Source: Paenibacillus rhizovicinus
Lineage (GTDB): Bacteria > Bacillota > Bacilli > Paenibacillales > Paenibacillaceae
Length of the DNA: 64,000 nt
Direction of reading: 5' to 3'
Assembly (NCBI RefSeq): GCF_010365285.1
Contig: NZ_CP048286.1
Location: 916,001 to 980,000, forward strand
This document shows positions 27,498-35,301 of this stretch, piece after piece (position 1 is the first letter of the stretch; each line of letters starts with the position of its first letter). The notes under the pieces are model-generated. The model saw only the letters and a program-made list of their open reading frames with translations, made no database searches and was not told the DNA's origin. Position numbers and translations under genes: made by a program.

Positions 27498-27575
27498 TCT
27501 CTTGACTGCTGCCGATACGCATGAATTAACCTAAGGCGGGGATCCTACCATTACCATTTGAAGGAGGCCATTCCC

Positions 27576-28220
27576 CTGATCGCTACTCGACGAACTTGGA
27601 TGAACAATGACATCCCCTTTGCCCGCAATGCCCCGCTGCACTACATGATCACCGTGTTCGTGCTCTGCTTGGGCTTATCGGGGCTATCGCCGACGAATCG
27701 GCAGCAGTGGCTTGCCGAAAGTATAGCCATTGCTGCGCTCGCGCTCTGTATCGCGTTCGGCTATAGATGGTATCGGTTTTCGAACCTATCCTATTTGCTG
27801 ATGCTCCTCTTCATCGTACTGCATTTATATGCTGCCCATTTCACTTATGAAGGCACGCCATTCGACCACTGGCTCAAGCATGCATTCCACACGAAACGAA
27901 GCTATTACGACCGGGTCGTTCACTTTTTCTTCGGGCTGTCATTCGCCTTTCCGTTCCGAGAATTGCTTAAGAACAAAGGAAAGATCGCGGGAAGCTGGAC
28001 CTTTACTCTGGCGTTGCTCGCGATTCTCGGATGCAGCGCAATCTTCGAAATCATAGAGATGCTGGCCGCCTCGGTTGCCGGAAAAGGCGGAGAAGCCAAA
28101 TTTATCGGCGCGCAAGGCGATGTGTTCGATTCGCAAAAGGATATGGGACTTGCCGGATTAGGCGGGTTACTAACCGTCGGCATGCTCGCATGGGTCGATT
28201 GGCGTAAAGGAAAGATCTGA
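27576..28220 (+). CDS. DUF2238 (YjdF-type) membrane protein
   Basis: The roughly 214-residue membrane protein has six or seven hydrophobic segments. Its signature motifs are HLYAAHFTYEGTPFDHWL, YYDRVVHFFFGLSFAFPFREL and AQGDVFDSQKDMGLAGLGG, which mark the DUF2238 family of unknown function. The start is unusual. AAGGAGG is followed after 8 bases by an in-frame CTG and after 3 bases by an ATT, with the first in-frame ATG 24 bases further on. I give the CTG. The ATG (27600) would begin MNNDIPFARNAPLH, which also looks like a natural start for the family but has no well-placed ribosome binding site. Confidence 0.85.
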   Translation: MIATRRTWMNNDIPFARNAPLHYMITVFVLCLGLSGLSPTNRQQWLAESIAIAALALCIAFGYRWYRFSNLSYLLMLLFIVLHLYAAHFTYEGTPFDHWLKHAFHTKRSYYDRVVHFFFGLSFAFPFRELLKNKGKIAGSWTFTLALLAILGCSAIFEIIEMLAASVAGKGGEAKFIGAQGDVFDSQKDMGLAGLGGLLTVGMLAWVDWRKGKI

Positions 28221-28292
28221 AGCTGCGGCAGATTACCGTGCAAACCGCTCTATGCAACGAGGATCGTCTTGTTTGCGGCTGGATCTCTGCTG

Positions 28293-30434
28293 CTACTCTC
28301 GTCCTTTTTTACCTTTCTCCCGCTCTTTCGGATCTCCATGTTTGTGAGCCGGCGGTTGAGGCTTGTCTTTCTTCGGATCGTCTTGTTTATGATCGGGATT
28401 GTCATGTTCCTCGCGATTGGGTTTCTCTTTCTTTTCTTTAGGAGGTTTCGGCTTGTCCTTGTCCTCTTCCTGCTCTTGCCCTGCTTGATGTTTGTCTTGA
28501 TCTCCGCCCGCTCGAGGATCGTCCTTCTTCTTCTTCGGACTGCCCTTCGCTGCAGGAAATGCCAAGACAGGCTCGCCGCGCAGCGCTTCGGTCATTAGTT
28601 TCTGGAAGACGGCAGCCGCAGCTTTCGATGTCGTCGTTAAGTAATGGCTGCCATCCGTATGGTCATAACCAAGCCAGACCGCTCCGACTAACTGGGGCGT
28701 ATACCCCACGAACCAATTGTCCTTGATGCCCTTCCCTCCGGTCCCCGGCATTTCCGTCGTTCCCGTCTTGCCGGCCACGGGGCGGTCCGCAAGCGCGGCC
28801 AATTCCCCTGTCCCTTCGCTCACGACGCCTTCGAGCACCGTCGTCATCGTTCGGGCTACCGCTGGTTCGGTCGTCTTCACCGCTGTTAATTCTTTTGCTG
28901 CGGGTACGATTACGCCATCGGCAGATTCTATGCGCATAATCGAGTGCGCCGGCATTCGCGTGCCATCATTCGCGAATACGCCGAACGCTTCGGCCATCTC
29001 CAGCGGCGAAACGCCTTCCTGCAAACCTCCGAGCGCCAGTCCGAGCGTCCGGTCGGCATCCGTAAGCTTAAGGCCAAAACGATTCGCCGACTCCATGCCG
29101 GCATCGATACCGATTTCATTCAGCAATCGAACGGCCGGAATATTGTAGGAATTAACGATCGCATCATATATGGAAACCTCTCCATGATAGCCCCCTCCGG
29201 CATTCTTCGGCTGATAGCCTCCGAAATTTACCGGCTCGTCCAATAGTTTGTCTTCGGGCGTGTAGCCTCGTTCGAAAGCAGGCGTATAGACCGAAATCGG
29301 CTTCATCGTCGAACCGGGTTGACGCTTCAGCTGTATAGCGCGGTTAAACCCTCGGAACGGCTGCTTGCCGCGGCCTCCGACCAGCGCTCTGATTCCTCCG
29401 TCTCGCGGATCGACGAGAACCGCACCGCTTTGGATCAACTGATCGGCTGCGCTATCCGGAAACGCGGATGCCTGCGCATACACGCTTTCGGCAGCTTGCT
29501 GCATGCTCGGATCTAGCGCCGTATAGATGCGCAGTCCGCCGTGGAGCACCTCGTTCTCCGTTAATCCGTAGCGTTCGGCAGCTTCTCGAATCACCTGATC
29601 CACGTAATAGGGATACTTGATGGCATCCGCACTGCTCGGCTTAGCGCTCAGCAAATGAAGCGGCTCTTGGGTGGCAGCCTCATAAGCAGCAGAAGTGATT
29701 TTTCCTTGCTCCTTCAAGAGTTGAAGAACGACATTGCGCCGATCGAGAGCCTTCTCAGGGTGACTGTACGGAGACAACGCAGACGGCGCCTTAATAAGGC
29801 CGGCAAGCAAAGCTGATTCCGAGAGCGTAAGCTTGTCGACGCTAACGCCGTAATAGACGTCCGCCGCCTTCTGGATCCCCCAAGCTCCTTCTCCGAAATA
29901 GATTTGGTTGAGATACTTCTCCATAATTTGCGTCTTGTCGTACGTTTTCTCGATCTTCTGGGCAAGCAGCAGTTCTTTCCATTTCCGTGTCCATGTACGC
30001 TCTTGGGACAAGAAGACGTTCTTGGCCAGCTGCTGCGTAATCGTGCTCGCTCCCTGCACCGTCTTCCCGCTTGTCAGGTTGGTCAGGAACGCTCTGCCGA
30101 TCCCCCATAAGTCTGTCCCGCCATGTTCAAAGAATCGCTTGTCTTCCACGGCGACTACCGCATCTACCAAATGCTGCGGCAAACTGCCATAGCTGACGGC
30201 CTCGGACGTGCGCTGCGATATCCGCAGCGCTTCCTTCCCGTCCTGATCATAAACCATCGTCGCGGCGGGCATCGGTTTCTCCAACAGGGAAACATCCTGT
30301 TTGGCGACCAACAGGCCGAATATCATCCAACCGATGGCTGCGAACAGAACGGCTGCCAAAATGCCTGCTACGAGGATGGTCTTCCAAGATTTGCGATTAC
30401 GCTTCCGTATCTTTTCTTTGCTGACTCGTTTCAT
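28293..30434 (-). CDS. Class A penicillin-binding protein (PBP1A family)
   Basis: This is a bifunctional peptidoglycan glycosyltransferase/transpeptidase on the outer membrane face. The 713-residue protein has a basic cytoplasmic start, one membrane segment (about 19-44) and a GT51 domain with catalytic Glu97 in VEDKRFFEHGG plus QGASTITQQLAKN. The transpeptidase domain carries Ser375 in STMK, the SYN motif and KTGTTEM. The last 85 or so residues are a low-complexity Lys/Asp/Pro/Glu/His tail. The ATG at 30434 has GGAGG upstream; a start 30 bases earlier is less likely. It lies downstream of a YheC/D-type gene, with 194 bases between. Confidence 0.93.
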   Translation of the reverse strand: MKRVSKEKIRKRNRKSWKTILVAGILAAVLFAAIGWMIFGLLVAKQDVSLLEKPMPAATMVYDQDGKEALRISQRTSEAVSYGSLPQHLVDAVVAVEDKRFFEHGGTDLWGIGRAFLTNLTSGKTVQGASTITQQLAKNVFLSQERTWTRKWKELLLAQKIEKTYDKTQIMEKYLNQIYFGEGAWGIQKAADVYYGVSVDKLTLSESALLAGLIKAPSALSPYSHPEKALDRRNVVLQLLKEQGKITSAAYEAATQEPLHLLSAKPSSADAIKYPYYVDQVIREAAERYGLTENEVLHGGLRIYTALDPSMQQAAESVYAQASAFPDSAADQLIQSGAVLVDPRDGGIRALVGGRGKQPFRGFNRAIQLKRQPGSTMKPISVYTPAFERGYTPEDKLLDEPVNFGGYQPKNAGGGYHGEVSIYDAIVNSYNIPAVRLLNEIGIDAGMESANRFGLKLTDADRTLGLALGGLQEGVSPLEMAEAFGVFANDGTRMPAHSIMRIESADGVIVPAAKELTAVKTTEPAVARTMTTVLEGVVSEGTGELAALADRPVAGKTGTTEMPGTGGKGIKDNWFVGYTPQLVGAVWLGYDHTDGSHYLTTTSKAAAAVFQKLMTEALRGEPVLAFPAAKGSPKKKKDDPRAGGDQDKHQAGQEQEEDKDKPKPPKEKKEKPNREEHDNPDHKQDDPKKDKPQPPAHKHGDPKEREKGKKGRE

Positions 30435-30530
30435 GCCATTGCCTCCATGCTCTATCGATCCCAACTTTCGTCATGGATAGTTATTCGCAGGAGAGATCGG
30501 ATTTCAGTGCGTTCGACCTATAAAGCATCG

Positions 30531-30554
30531 AATTTCTGTTCCGTAACAGAAATT
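30531..30554. promoter_or_regulatory. Perfect palindrome upstream of the PBP gene
   Basis: AATTTCTGTT and AACAGAAATT are exact 10-base inverted repeats around CCGT, about 100 bases upstream of the PBP ATG. There is no T-run on either side, so a protein-binding operator is as likely as a terminator for the upstream gene. A second inverted repeat (CCCGATCTC/GAGAACGGG) follows at about 30563. Confidence 0.5.
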
Positions 30555-30628
30555 GGCAACAAGCCCGATCTCGTAGAGAACGGGCAAGTTCGTGATGTAA
30601 TCGAAGGGCAAAATGCTGCCAGCAGCGT

Positions 30629-31423
30629 TTATTTCTTCGCTCTCGCGTTCTTGCGCGCTGTTGAATGCGCTGTCGAGTATGCTCTCGTACGCTCCTTCGG
30701 ATAGGCTTTCGCGTACTTCATTATTTTACGGAACACGCTTGCATCCGGAATTTTTCTGAACACATACGGATCCGGACTGGTGTTGACTTCCAGTATCCAA
30801 GGATGCAGCGTTTCGTCCATGGCGATGTCGAGTCCGATCTCGTAAACGCCAGGAAATGCGCTTTGCATCGCTTTGCCCGCCTGAACGCCGAGTTTCGATA
30901 GCGCATGCAGCTTCGAATGAACATCGTTTGAATACGGACGCAGCAACCGGCTGGCCGAAACGAGCTTCCCGCCGCCATGGATATTCGTGACGACTTTGCC
31001 CTTGGCCGCGACTCTCCCGATGATCCCCGTCGTTTCCCAGCTGCGGGCAGGCGACAACTGAGCCATCACGCGGATGTCGAATCTTCTGCCTTCGTGTTTG
31101 AGCAGGCGGATGCCTTTCTGTACGAGATAGCGCTTGCGTCCCGTTTGAACCAGAATCGACTTGTACATGGCGTCATAGCCGGCGAATTCGCGGCTCCCTT
31201 TACCAAGCTGATACCTATATCCTGTCCCTAATCGTTCCACGCGCATGACGCCGTTGCCCCATAGCCCGTATTCGGGTTTGATATAGACCATGTCGTATCG
31301 CTGTAAATGCTTCAGCAGCGTTTCCTTCGTCATTCGCAGCGTATCCGGTACATATTGGGCTAAGGCCGCATGCTTGAGAATCGCCTTCGTTTTTGTCCAT
31401 TTGCTGCCTACATATCGCGTCAT
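30629..31423 (-). CDS. YheC/YheD family ATP-grasp protein
   Basis: The 264-residue protein is of the YheC/D group, known from Bacillus as endospore coat-associated proteins with an ATP-grasp fold. Visible motifs are YIKPEYGLWGNGVMRVER (ATP-binding lysine region), YLVQKGIRLLKHEGRRFDIRV, the glycine-rich NIHGGGKLVSA and the metal/ATP site GLDIAMDE...WILEVNTSPDPY. The protein is short compared with full YheC and lacks an N-terminal extension. The C-terminal 25 residues are basic (Arg/Lys/Ala). The biochemical substrate is unknown. It lies upstream of the PBP in the same direction and diverges from the RNase J gene. Confidence 0.85.
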   Translation of the reverse strand: MTRYVGSKWTKTKAILKHAALAQYVPDTLRMTKETLLKHLQRYDMVYIKPEYGLWGNGVMRVERLGTGYRYQLGKGSREFAGYDAMYKSILVQTGRKRYLVQKGIRLLKHEGRRFDIRVMAQLSPARSWETTGIIGRVAAKGKVVTNIHGGGKLVSASRLLRPYSNDVHSKLHALSKLGVQAGKAMQSAFPGVYEIGLDIAMDETLHPWILEVNTSPDPYVFRKIPDASVFRKIMKYAKAYPKERTRAYSTAHSTARKNARAKK

Positions 31424-31617
31424 TGAATGCCATTCTCCCCTCGCGCGTCACGGATGTAACAACCTATTCATGCGGCGTCTTCGGGTTGATAGGCAGGTAT
31501 GGCCATTCAACCGAACTTCAATGCTGCGGATATAAAATGGATAAATGTCTCGCCGGAGTGAGACATTAAATGCGTTTCCAACTCGCTGCATGGCATGCTT
31601 ACAAAGGGGCGTCTACA

Positions 31618-33291
31618 ATGAGTCCGAAAAAAGACAGACTGTCCATCGCCGCGCTCGGCGGCGTGCACGAAATCGGTAAAAACATGTACATTGTCCAATA
31701 TAATGACGACCTCATCGTCATCGACTGCGGGTCCAAGTTTCCGGATGAAACCTTGCCCGGCATCGACGTCATTATTCCGGACATCTCCTACTTGCTGGAG
31801 AACCAAGGCCTTATTCGAGGCTTGATCGTCACGCACGGGCATGAGGACCACATCGGCGCGATTCCCTACGTGATCAAGCAGTTGAATATGCCGATCTACG
31901 CCACCCGCCTGACTTTGGGATTGATTCGAGCCAAGCTGAAGGAGCATGGTTTGCTCGGCAGCACGAAATTGCATGAAATCGACTCGAATTCCACGCTGGT
32001 GCTCGGCGCGATTCCAATCCGTTTCTTCAGTACGAACCACAGCATCCCGGACTGTCTCGGCATCGCCTTCCATACGCCGCAAGGCGTCGTCGTACATACG
32101 GGAGATTTCAAGTTCGATTTAACGCCTGTCAACGCGCAGTATGCCGATATTCACAAGATGGCCGAAATCGGGAAGAACGGCGTGCTGGCGTTGTTATCGG
32201 AGAGCACCAACGCAGAGCGGCCGGGTTTCACGCCGTCCGAACGCATCGTCGGCGAACATATTGAAGAAGCGTTCAAGAAGGCCGAAGGTAAAATCTTCTT
32301 GGCCACGTTCGCCTCCAATGTCCACCGCGTTCAACAGGTGATCGATGCCGCGGAGAAGACGGACCGCAAGCTGATCCTTCTAGGCCGAAGCATGATTAAC
32401 GTCGTGGAGATCGCCTCGTCGCTCGGGTACTTGCGGATGCCCCACGGCATGCTCCTGGAACCGGACGATTGCAATCGCTATGCCCCGCACGAGCTGGTCA
32501 TTCTCTGCACGGGCAGCCAGGGCGAGCCTATGGCGGCGTTGGCCCGGTTAGCCAGCGGTACCCACAGGCAAATATACGTCGCGCCGGGTGATACGGTCAT
32601 TCTGGCGTCATCCCCCATTCCGGGCAACGAACGGAACGTCGGGCGAATCGTGGACAATCTGTTCGAACGCAAGGCGAAGGTCATCTACGGTTCCGGAACG
32701 GTGACGGGCATGCATGTCTCCGGTCATGCCAGCCAAGAAGAGCTTAAGCTGATGCTGACCTTGATGAAGCCCAAATACTTCATTCCCATTCACGGTGAAT
32801 ATCGCATGCTCCACCAGCATCGGCAGCTGGCGGAGGCGGTCGGGGTCGAGCCAAGTCGGATTTTCATCGTCAATAACGGCGATGTCGTCGATATCATCGG
32901 CTCTACAGCCCGACAGGAGCGCAAAATTCAGAATGGAAACACGCTCGTTGACGGGCTTGGAATCGGAGACGTCGGGCAAATCGTGCTGCGTGACCGTAAA
33001 GTGCTGTCCGAAGACGGCATCCTGATACTCGTCGTCTCCATTGCCAAGTCGGACGGCAAAGTCATCTCCGGTCCCGACGTCATCTCCCGCGGTTTCGTCT
33101 ATGTCCGGGAATCCGAAGGTCTCATGGAGGAAGTACAGCGGATTGCCCTAACGACGATCACGCGCCTGCAAGAGGCGAATACGACCCAAATGAACGAATA
33201 TAAACAAACGTTGAAAGACACCATCGGCAAATTCTTGTTTACGCATACCAAAAGAAGGCCGATGATCATTCCGATCATGATTCAGATTTGA
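31618..33291 (+). CDS. Ribonuclease J
   Basis: RNase J is a metallo-beta-lactamase/beta-CASP nuclease with 5'-3' exonuclease and endonuclease activity in RNA decay and maturation. The 557-residue protein begins with LSIAALGGVHEIGKNMY and the catalytic motif THGHEDHIGAIP. It has the beta-CASP motifs (ILLGRSMINV and CTGSQGEP) and the late SGHASQEELK and IPIHGEYRML. Length and order fit RnjA/RnjB. Paenibacilli often have several paralogues, and I cannot say which this is. The ATG has AAAGGGG 8 bases upstream; an upstream in-frame start is rejected for lack of conservation. Confidence 0.93.
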   Translation: MSPKKDRLSIAALGGVHEIGKNMYIVQYNDDLIVIDCGSKFPDETLPGIDVIIPDISYLLENQGLIRGLIVTHGHEDHIGAIPYVIKQLNMPIYATRLTLGLIRAKLKEHGLLGSTKLHEIDSNSTLVLGAIPIRFFSTNHSIPDCLGIAFHTPQGVVVHTGDFKFDLTPVNAQYADIHKMAEIGKNGVLALLSESTNAERPGFTPSERIVGEHIEEAFKKAEGKIFLATFASNVHRVQQVIDAAEKTDRKLILLGRSMINVVEIASSLGYLRMPHGMLLEPDDCNRYAPHELVILCTGSQGEPMAALARLASGTHRQIYVAPGDTVILASSPIPGNERNVGRIVDNLFERKAKVIYGSGTVTGMHVSGHASQEELKLMLTLMKPKYFIPIHGEYRMLHQHRQLAEAVGVEPSRIFIVNNGDVVDIIGSTARQERKIQNGNTLVDGLGIGDVGQIVLRDRKVLSEDGILILVVSIAKSDGKVISGPDVISRGFVYVRESEGLMEEVQRIALTTITRLQEANTTQMNEYKQTLKDTIGKFLFTHTKRRPMIIPIMIQI

Positions 33292-33312
33292 TTGCACGGC
33301 CGTACGGTTGAA

Positions 33313-33355
33313 GGCAGTTGACGTTCGCGCCTGACGGACGCCAGCTGCCTTATTT
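33313..33355 (+). terminator. Terminator of the RNase J gene
   Basis: GGCAGTTG...CCAGCTGCC forms an imperfect long stem including CGTTCG/CGGACG, followed by TTATTTC on the plus strand, 20 bases after the stop. Confidence 0.6.
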
Positions 33356-33395
33356 CGCTTAAGAAGCACACTCGAATTCCGATAAGCCATCGTCG

Positions 33396-33590
33396 CTATG
33401 CGGTCCTGCTATCGGGAGAAACAGCCAATATATGCGCAGTATGAAAAACGCGAGGGGCCCGCTTCTCCAAGTCGTAGGCGTGCACAAGGCCGCCTTGGAC
33501 GGCATTCACGCGAATGCGGCGCTGGGTAATCCGCCCGCTTCGATCCAAATAAATCATCGCCACGATTGCTCCCACATATTTCTCAGGCAT
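33396..33590 (-). CDS. WYL-like miniprotein, putatively SOS-controlled
   Basis: A 64-residue protein. Its core IYLDRSGRITQRRIRVNAVQ, then VHAYDLEKRAPRVFHTAHIL, reads like a single stripped-down WYL (Sm-like beta-barrel) domain: strand, turn, R-R-I, a strand ending in AYD, and R-x-F before the last strand. WYL domains bind nucleic acids or nucleotides in DNA-damage regulators. There is no DNA-binding domain attached. The ATG at 33590 has GGAGGG 8 bases upstream. The promoter 40 bases further up holds a LexA-type palindrome. Fold assignment is by eye and needs testing; DNA-damage control is inferred from the operator. Confidence 0.65.
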   Translation of the reverse strand: MPEKYVGAIVAMIYLDRSGRITQRRIRVNAVQGGLVHAYDLEKRAPRVFHTAHILAVSPDSRTA

Positions 33591-33630
33591 ACATAAGTCC
33601 CTCCTGTTTCGCAAGCCGGTTGTTGACTCC

Positions 33631-33660
33631 ATCATAAAACAGAACATTTGTTCTCGTCAA
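33631..33660 (-). promoter_or_regulatory. Promoter of the WYL-like gene
   Basis: Minus-strand TTGACG (33655-33660) and TATGAT (33631-33636) are 18 bases apart and each is one base from consensus. The spacer contains the LexA-type box, so bound repressor would block RNA polymerase. Confidence 0.65.
33641..33654. promoter_or_regulatory. LexA-type SOS box
   Basis: AGAACATTTGTTCT is a perfect 14-base palindrome. On either strand it agrees with the Bacillus LexA/DinR consensus CGAACRNRYGTTYC at all but the two outermost bases. It fills most of the -35 to -10 spacer of the promoter of the miniprotein gene. Confidence 0.65.
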
Positions 33661-33896
33661 TATGCGAACAACTTCATATTTTCGGAAAATAACGGCAAAG
33701 CAAAATCTACCGCCTTTAACCCAAACCGAACAACCGAACAAACAAACAAAGCCCAGTACGAACCAAGCTTGGAAACGCACTTCGTTCAAGTGCGGAATAC
33801 CGGCTTTTTTCGCGGGCTTACGGTCCTGCCCGTCTCTAATTCTATTAAATGTGCGTTTGACCATTACGTTTGGCTAATCAATTGCTAGATTCCCAA

Positions 33897-33905
33897 CATA
33901 AACTA
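33897..33905 (+). promoter_or_regulatory. Possible late-sporulation -10 element
   Basis: CATAAACTA fits CATAnnnTA and lies 22 bases before the next gene's ATG, close but feasible. No good -35 element was seen; weak call. Confidence 0.2.
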
Positions 33906-33927
33906 ACGTAAAGGGAGGTGATTCGAT

Positions 33928-34215
33928 ATGGCACTTTTATTGCCTGAACAAACATTCAACATCGGTCCGAGCATCGGAAAATCGTACTTCGAGGATCTGC
34001 AAGGAGGAACGAATGCGACCGTTACGGTGAACAATCAAGGGGCGTTCCCCGTTGATTTGGTTCTGACACGCGTCAACGCTCCAGTTATCACGTACACGGT
34101 TCCGGATGGTACAAGCCTTACGCTTGCGCTTGGCTTGCTGCTGGTCGCCGCTCTTCTGACGTCCGCGGCAGGCGGAACCAACGGAACAATCCAAGTCGCA
34201 GTAGACAGCCTCTAA
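33928..34215 (+). CDS. Small hypothetical protein with hydrophobic C-terminal half
   Basis: A 95-residue protein with an N-terminal polar beta-like part (GGTNATVTVNNQGAFPVDLV) and a hydrophobic stretch (LTLALGLLLVAALLTSAAGG) followed by GTIQVAVDSL. It has an excellent ribosome binding site, AAAGGGAGGTGAT, and its own terminator. I do not recognise the family. The look is similar to the small protein gene at 27.0 kb: short, Thr/Asn/Val-rich, no signal peptide, and a CATAnnnTA box upstream. Both could be spore-surface components; this is a guess. Confidence 0.65.
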   Translation: MALLLPEQTFNIGPSIGKSYFEDLQGGTNATVTVNNQGAFPVDLVLTRVNAPVITYTVPDGTSLTLALGLLLVAALLTSAAGGTNGTIQVAVDSL

Positions 34216-34250
34216 TCAGTTCCAATACTTGACGCTTGCGAAATGACTGA

Positions 34251-34290
34251 AATCAAATCAGGCTGCTCATCGGCAGCCTGATTGTTGTTT
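34251..34290 (+). terminator. Bidirectional terminator
   Basis: AATCAGGCTGC and GCAGCCTGATT form a perfect 11-bp stem with a 6-base loop. GTTGTTTT follows on the plus strand and TTGATTTC on the minus strand, so it can serve both converging genes. Confidence 0.8.
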
Positions 34291-34355
34291 TCCGGTCCAA
34301 AGCCTTGACGCACCTACATAAGTAACGCAGATAACAAAAAAGCAACAATTGCGGG

Positions 34356-35126
34356 CTACAGCAAATTTGCACGGTGCAGCACGGACATGATCCGGTAGAA
34401 ATCATAGCTTCCGCCTTTAGGCGTATCGACCAGATTCGCACTCACAGCCTCGTCGATCGCATCCTTCGCCCATGCAGGAATGTCCGCTATAGCATGAAGC
34501 CCTTCGAGCTTCGCGGCACGCTGCCGCAGCGCGAGCAGTGCGTTATTTTGCCCGGCAAGCTCGGCCTTCAACGCCTCATTATCGGATGTCAGCTGCTTCA
34601 CCGCCGCTTGGAGCGCATCGAATGCCTGCTTCTCTTCCGCCGTCATCGGCTCCCCCTCCTCTACTTGCGTATCGTAGTTCGTTAAATGATCGGCATTGAT
34701 AATCGCAATTATTGTCGCCGCATAATCCGGCGCGCTCGCATAACCGCTGGCTTGCAGCATGCGCGCCTGCTCGACTGGAGTCGCCGCATTCCGCACAGCC
34801 AAATACCGACTTCGCCCGTACAAAATGTCCTGGTCCTTATAGAAATCGCCGACGGTGTCATAGGCGCGGAAAACCGCAACGAGGTCTACACGCCGCCCGT
34901 CCATCCACTCCCAGGTGCTTTTATTCACGACTTCCCCTTTCCAAAACCCGTTCGGCGCGCCGCCGCCCGCTTTATAGCCGCCCAAATTGTTCCACGCCGG
35001 AATTTTTCCGCCGGTTTCCAGCCAACTCTGCGCCAACCGGACGGAAGGAAAGATGGAAGAGCCTTCGGCGTAAAGCTGCCTCGCAATCGGTCCAAGCATC
35101 GCGTAAAACGACGGTTTGTCCACCAC
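34356..35126 (-). CDS. Endolysin-like glucosaminidase
   Basis: This is a predicted peptidoglycan hydrolase. Residues 1-150 look like a GH73 glucosaminidase domain (IFPSVRLAQSWLETGGKIP with the catalytic-type Glu, then AWNNLGGYK and a late AGYASAPDYA-like segment). A coiled coil with many Ala, Leu and Gln follows (about 165-215). The C-terminal module of about 40 residues (PAWAKDAIDEAVSANLVDTP, then SYDFYRIMSVLHR) is a repeat often found at the end of Paenibacillus phage or prophage lysins. There is no signal peptide. No holin or structural phage genes are nearby, so it may be a prophage remnant or a domesticated lysin. The gene diverges from the permease gene. Confidence 0.75.
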   Translation of the reverse strand: MVDKPSFYAMLGPIARQLYAEGSSIFPSVRLAQSWLETGGKIPAWNNLGGYKAGGGAPNGFWKGEVVNKSTWEWMDGRRVDLVAVFRAYDTVGDFYKDQDILYGRSRYLAVRNAATPVEQARMLQASGYASAPDYAATIIAIINADHLTNYDTQVEEGEPMTAEEKQAFDALQAAVKQLTSDNEALKAELAGQNNALLALRQRAAKLEGLHAIADIPAWAKDAIDEAVSANLVDTPKGGSYDFYRIMSVLHRANLL

Positions 35127-35301
35127 TGATCACCTCCATAATTTCGTGCTGGTTGCAAAACTCTTTTATACATATGCAGCCGTATCCGGGACGGATTGTG
35201 CGAACGCCGCAGCGGACGCAGCGACCGTGACGAACGCCCATGGGCATTGCCGCATACGATGTAGAGCCACCAAGACTGTTTTTCCGAAAGGGAGGATTCA
35301 A

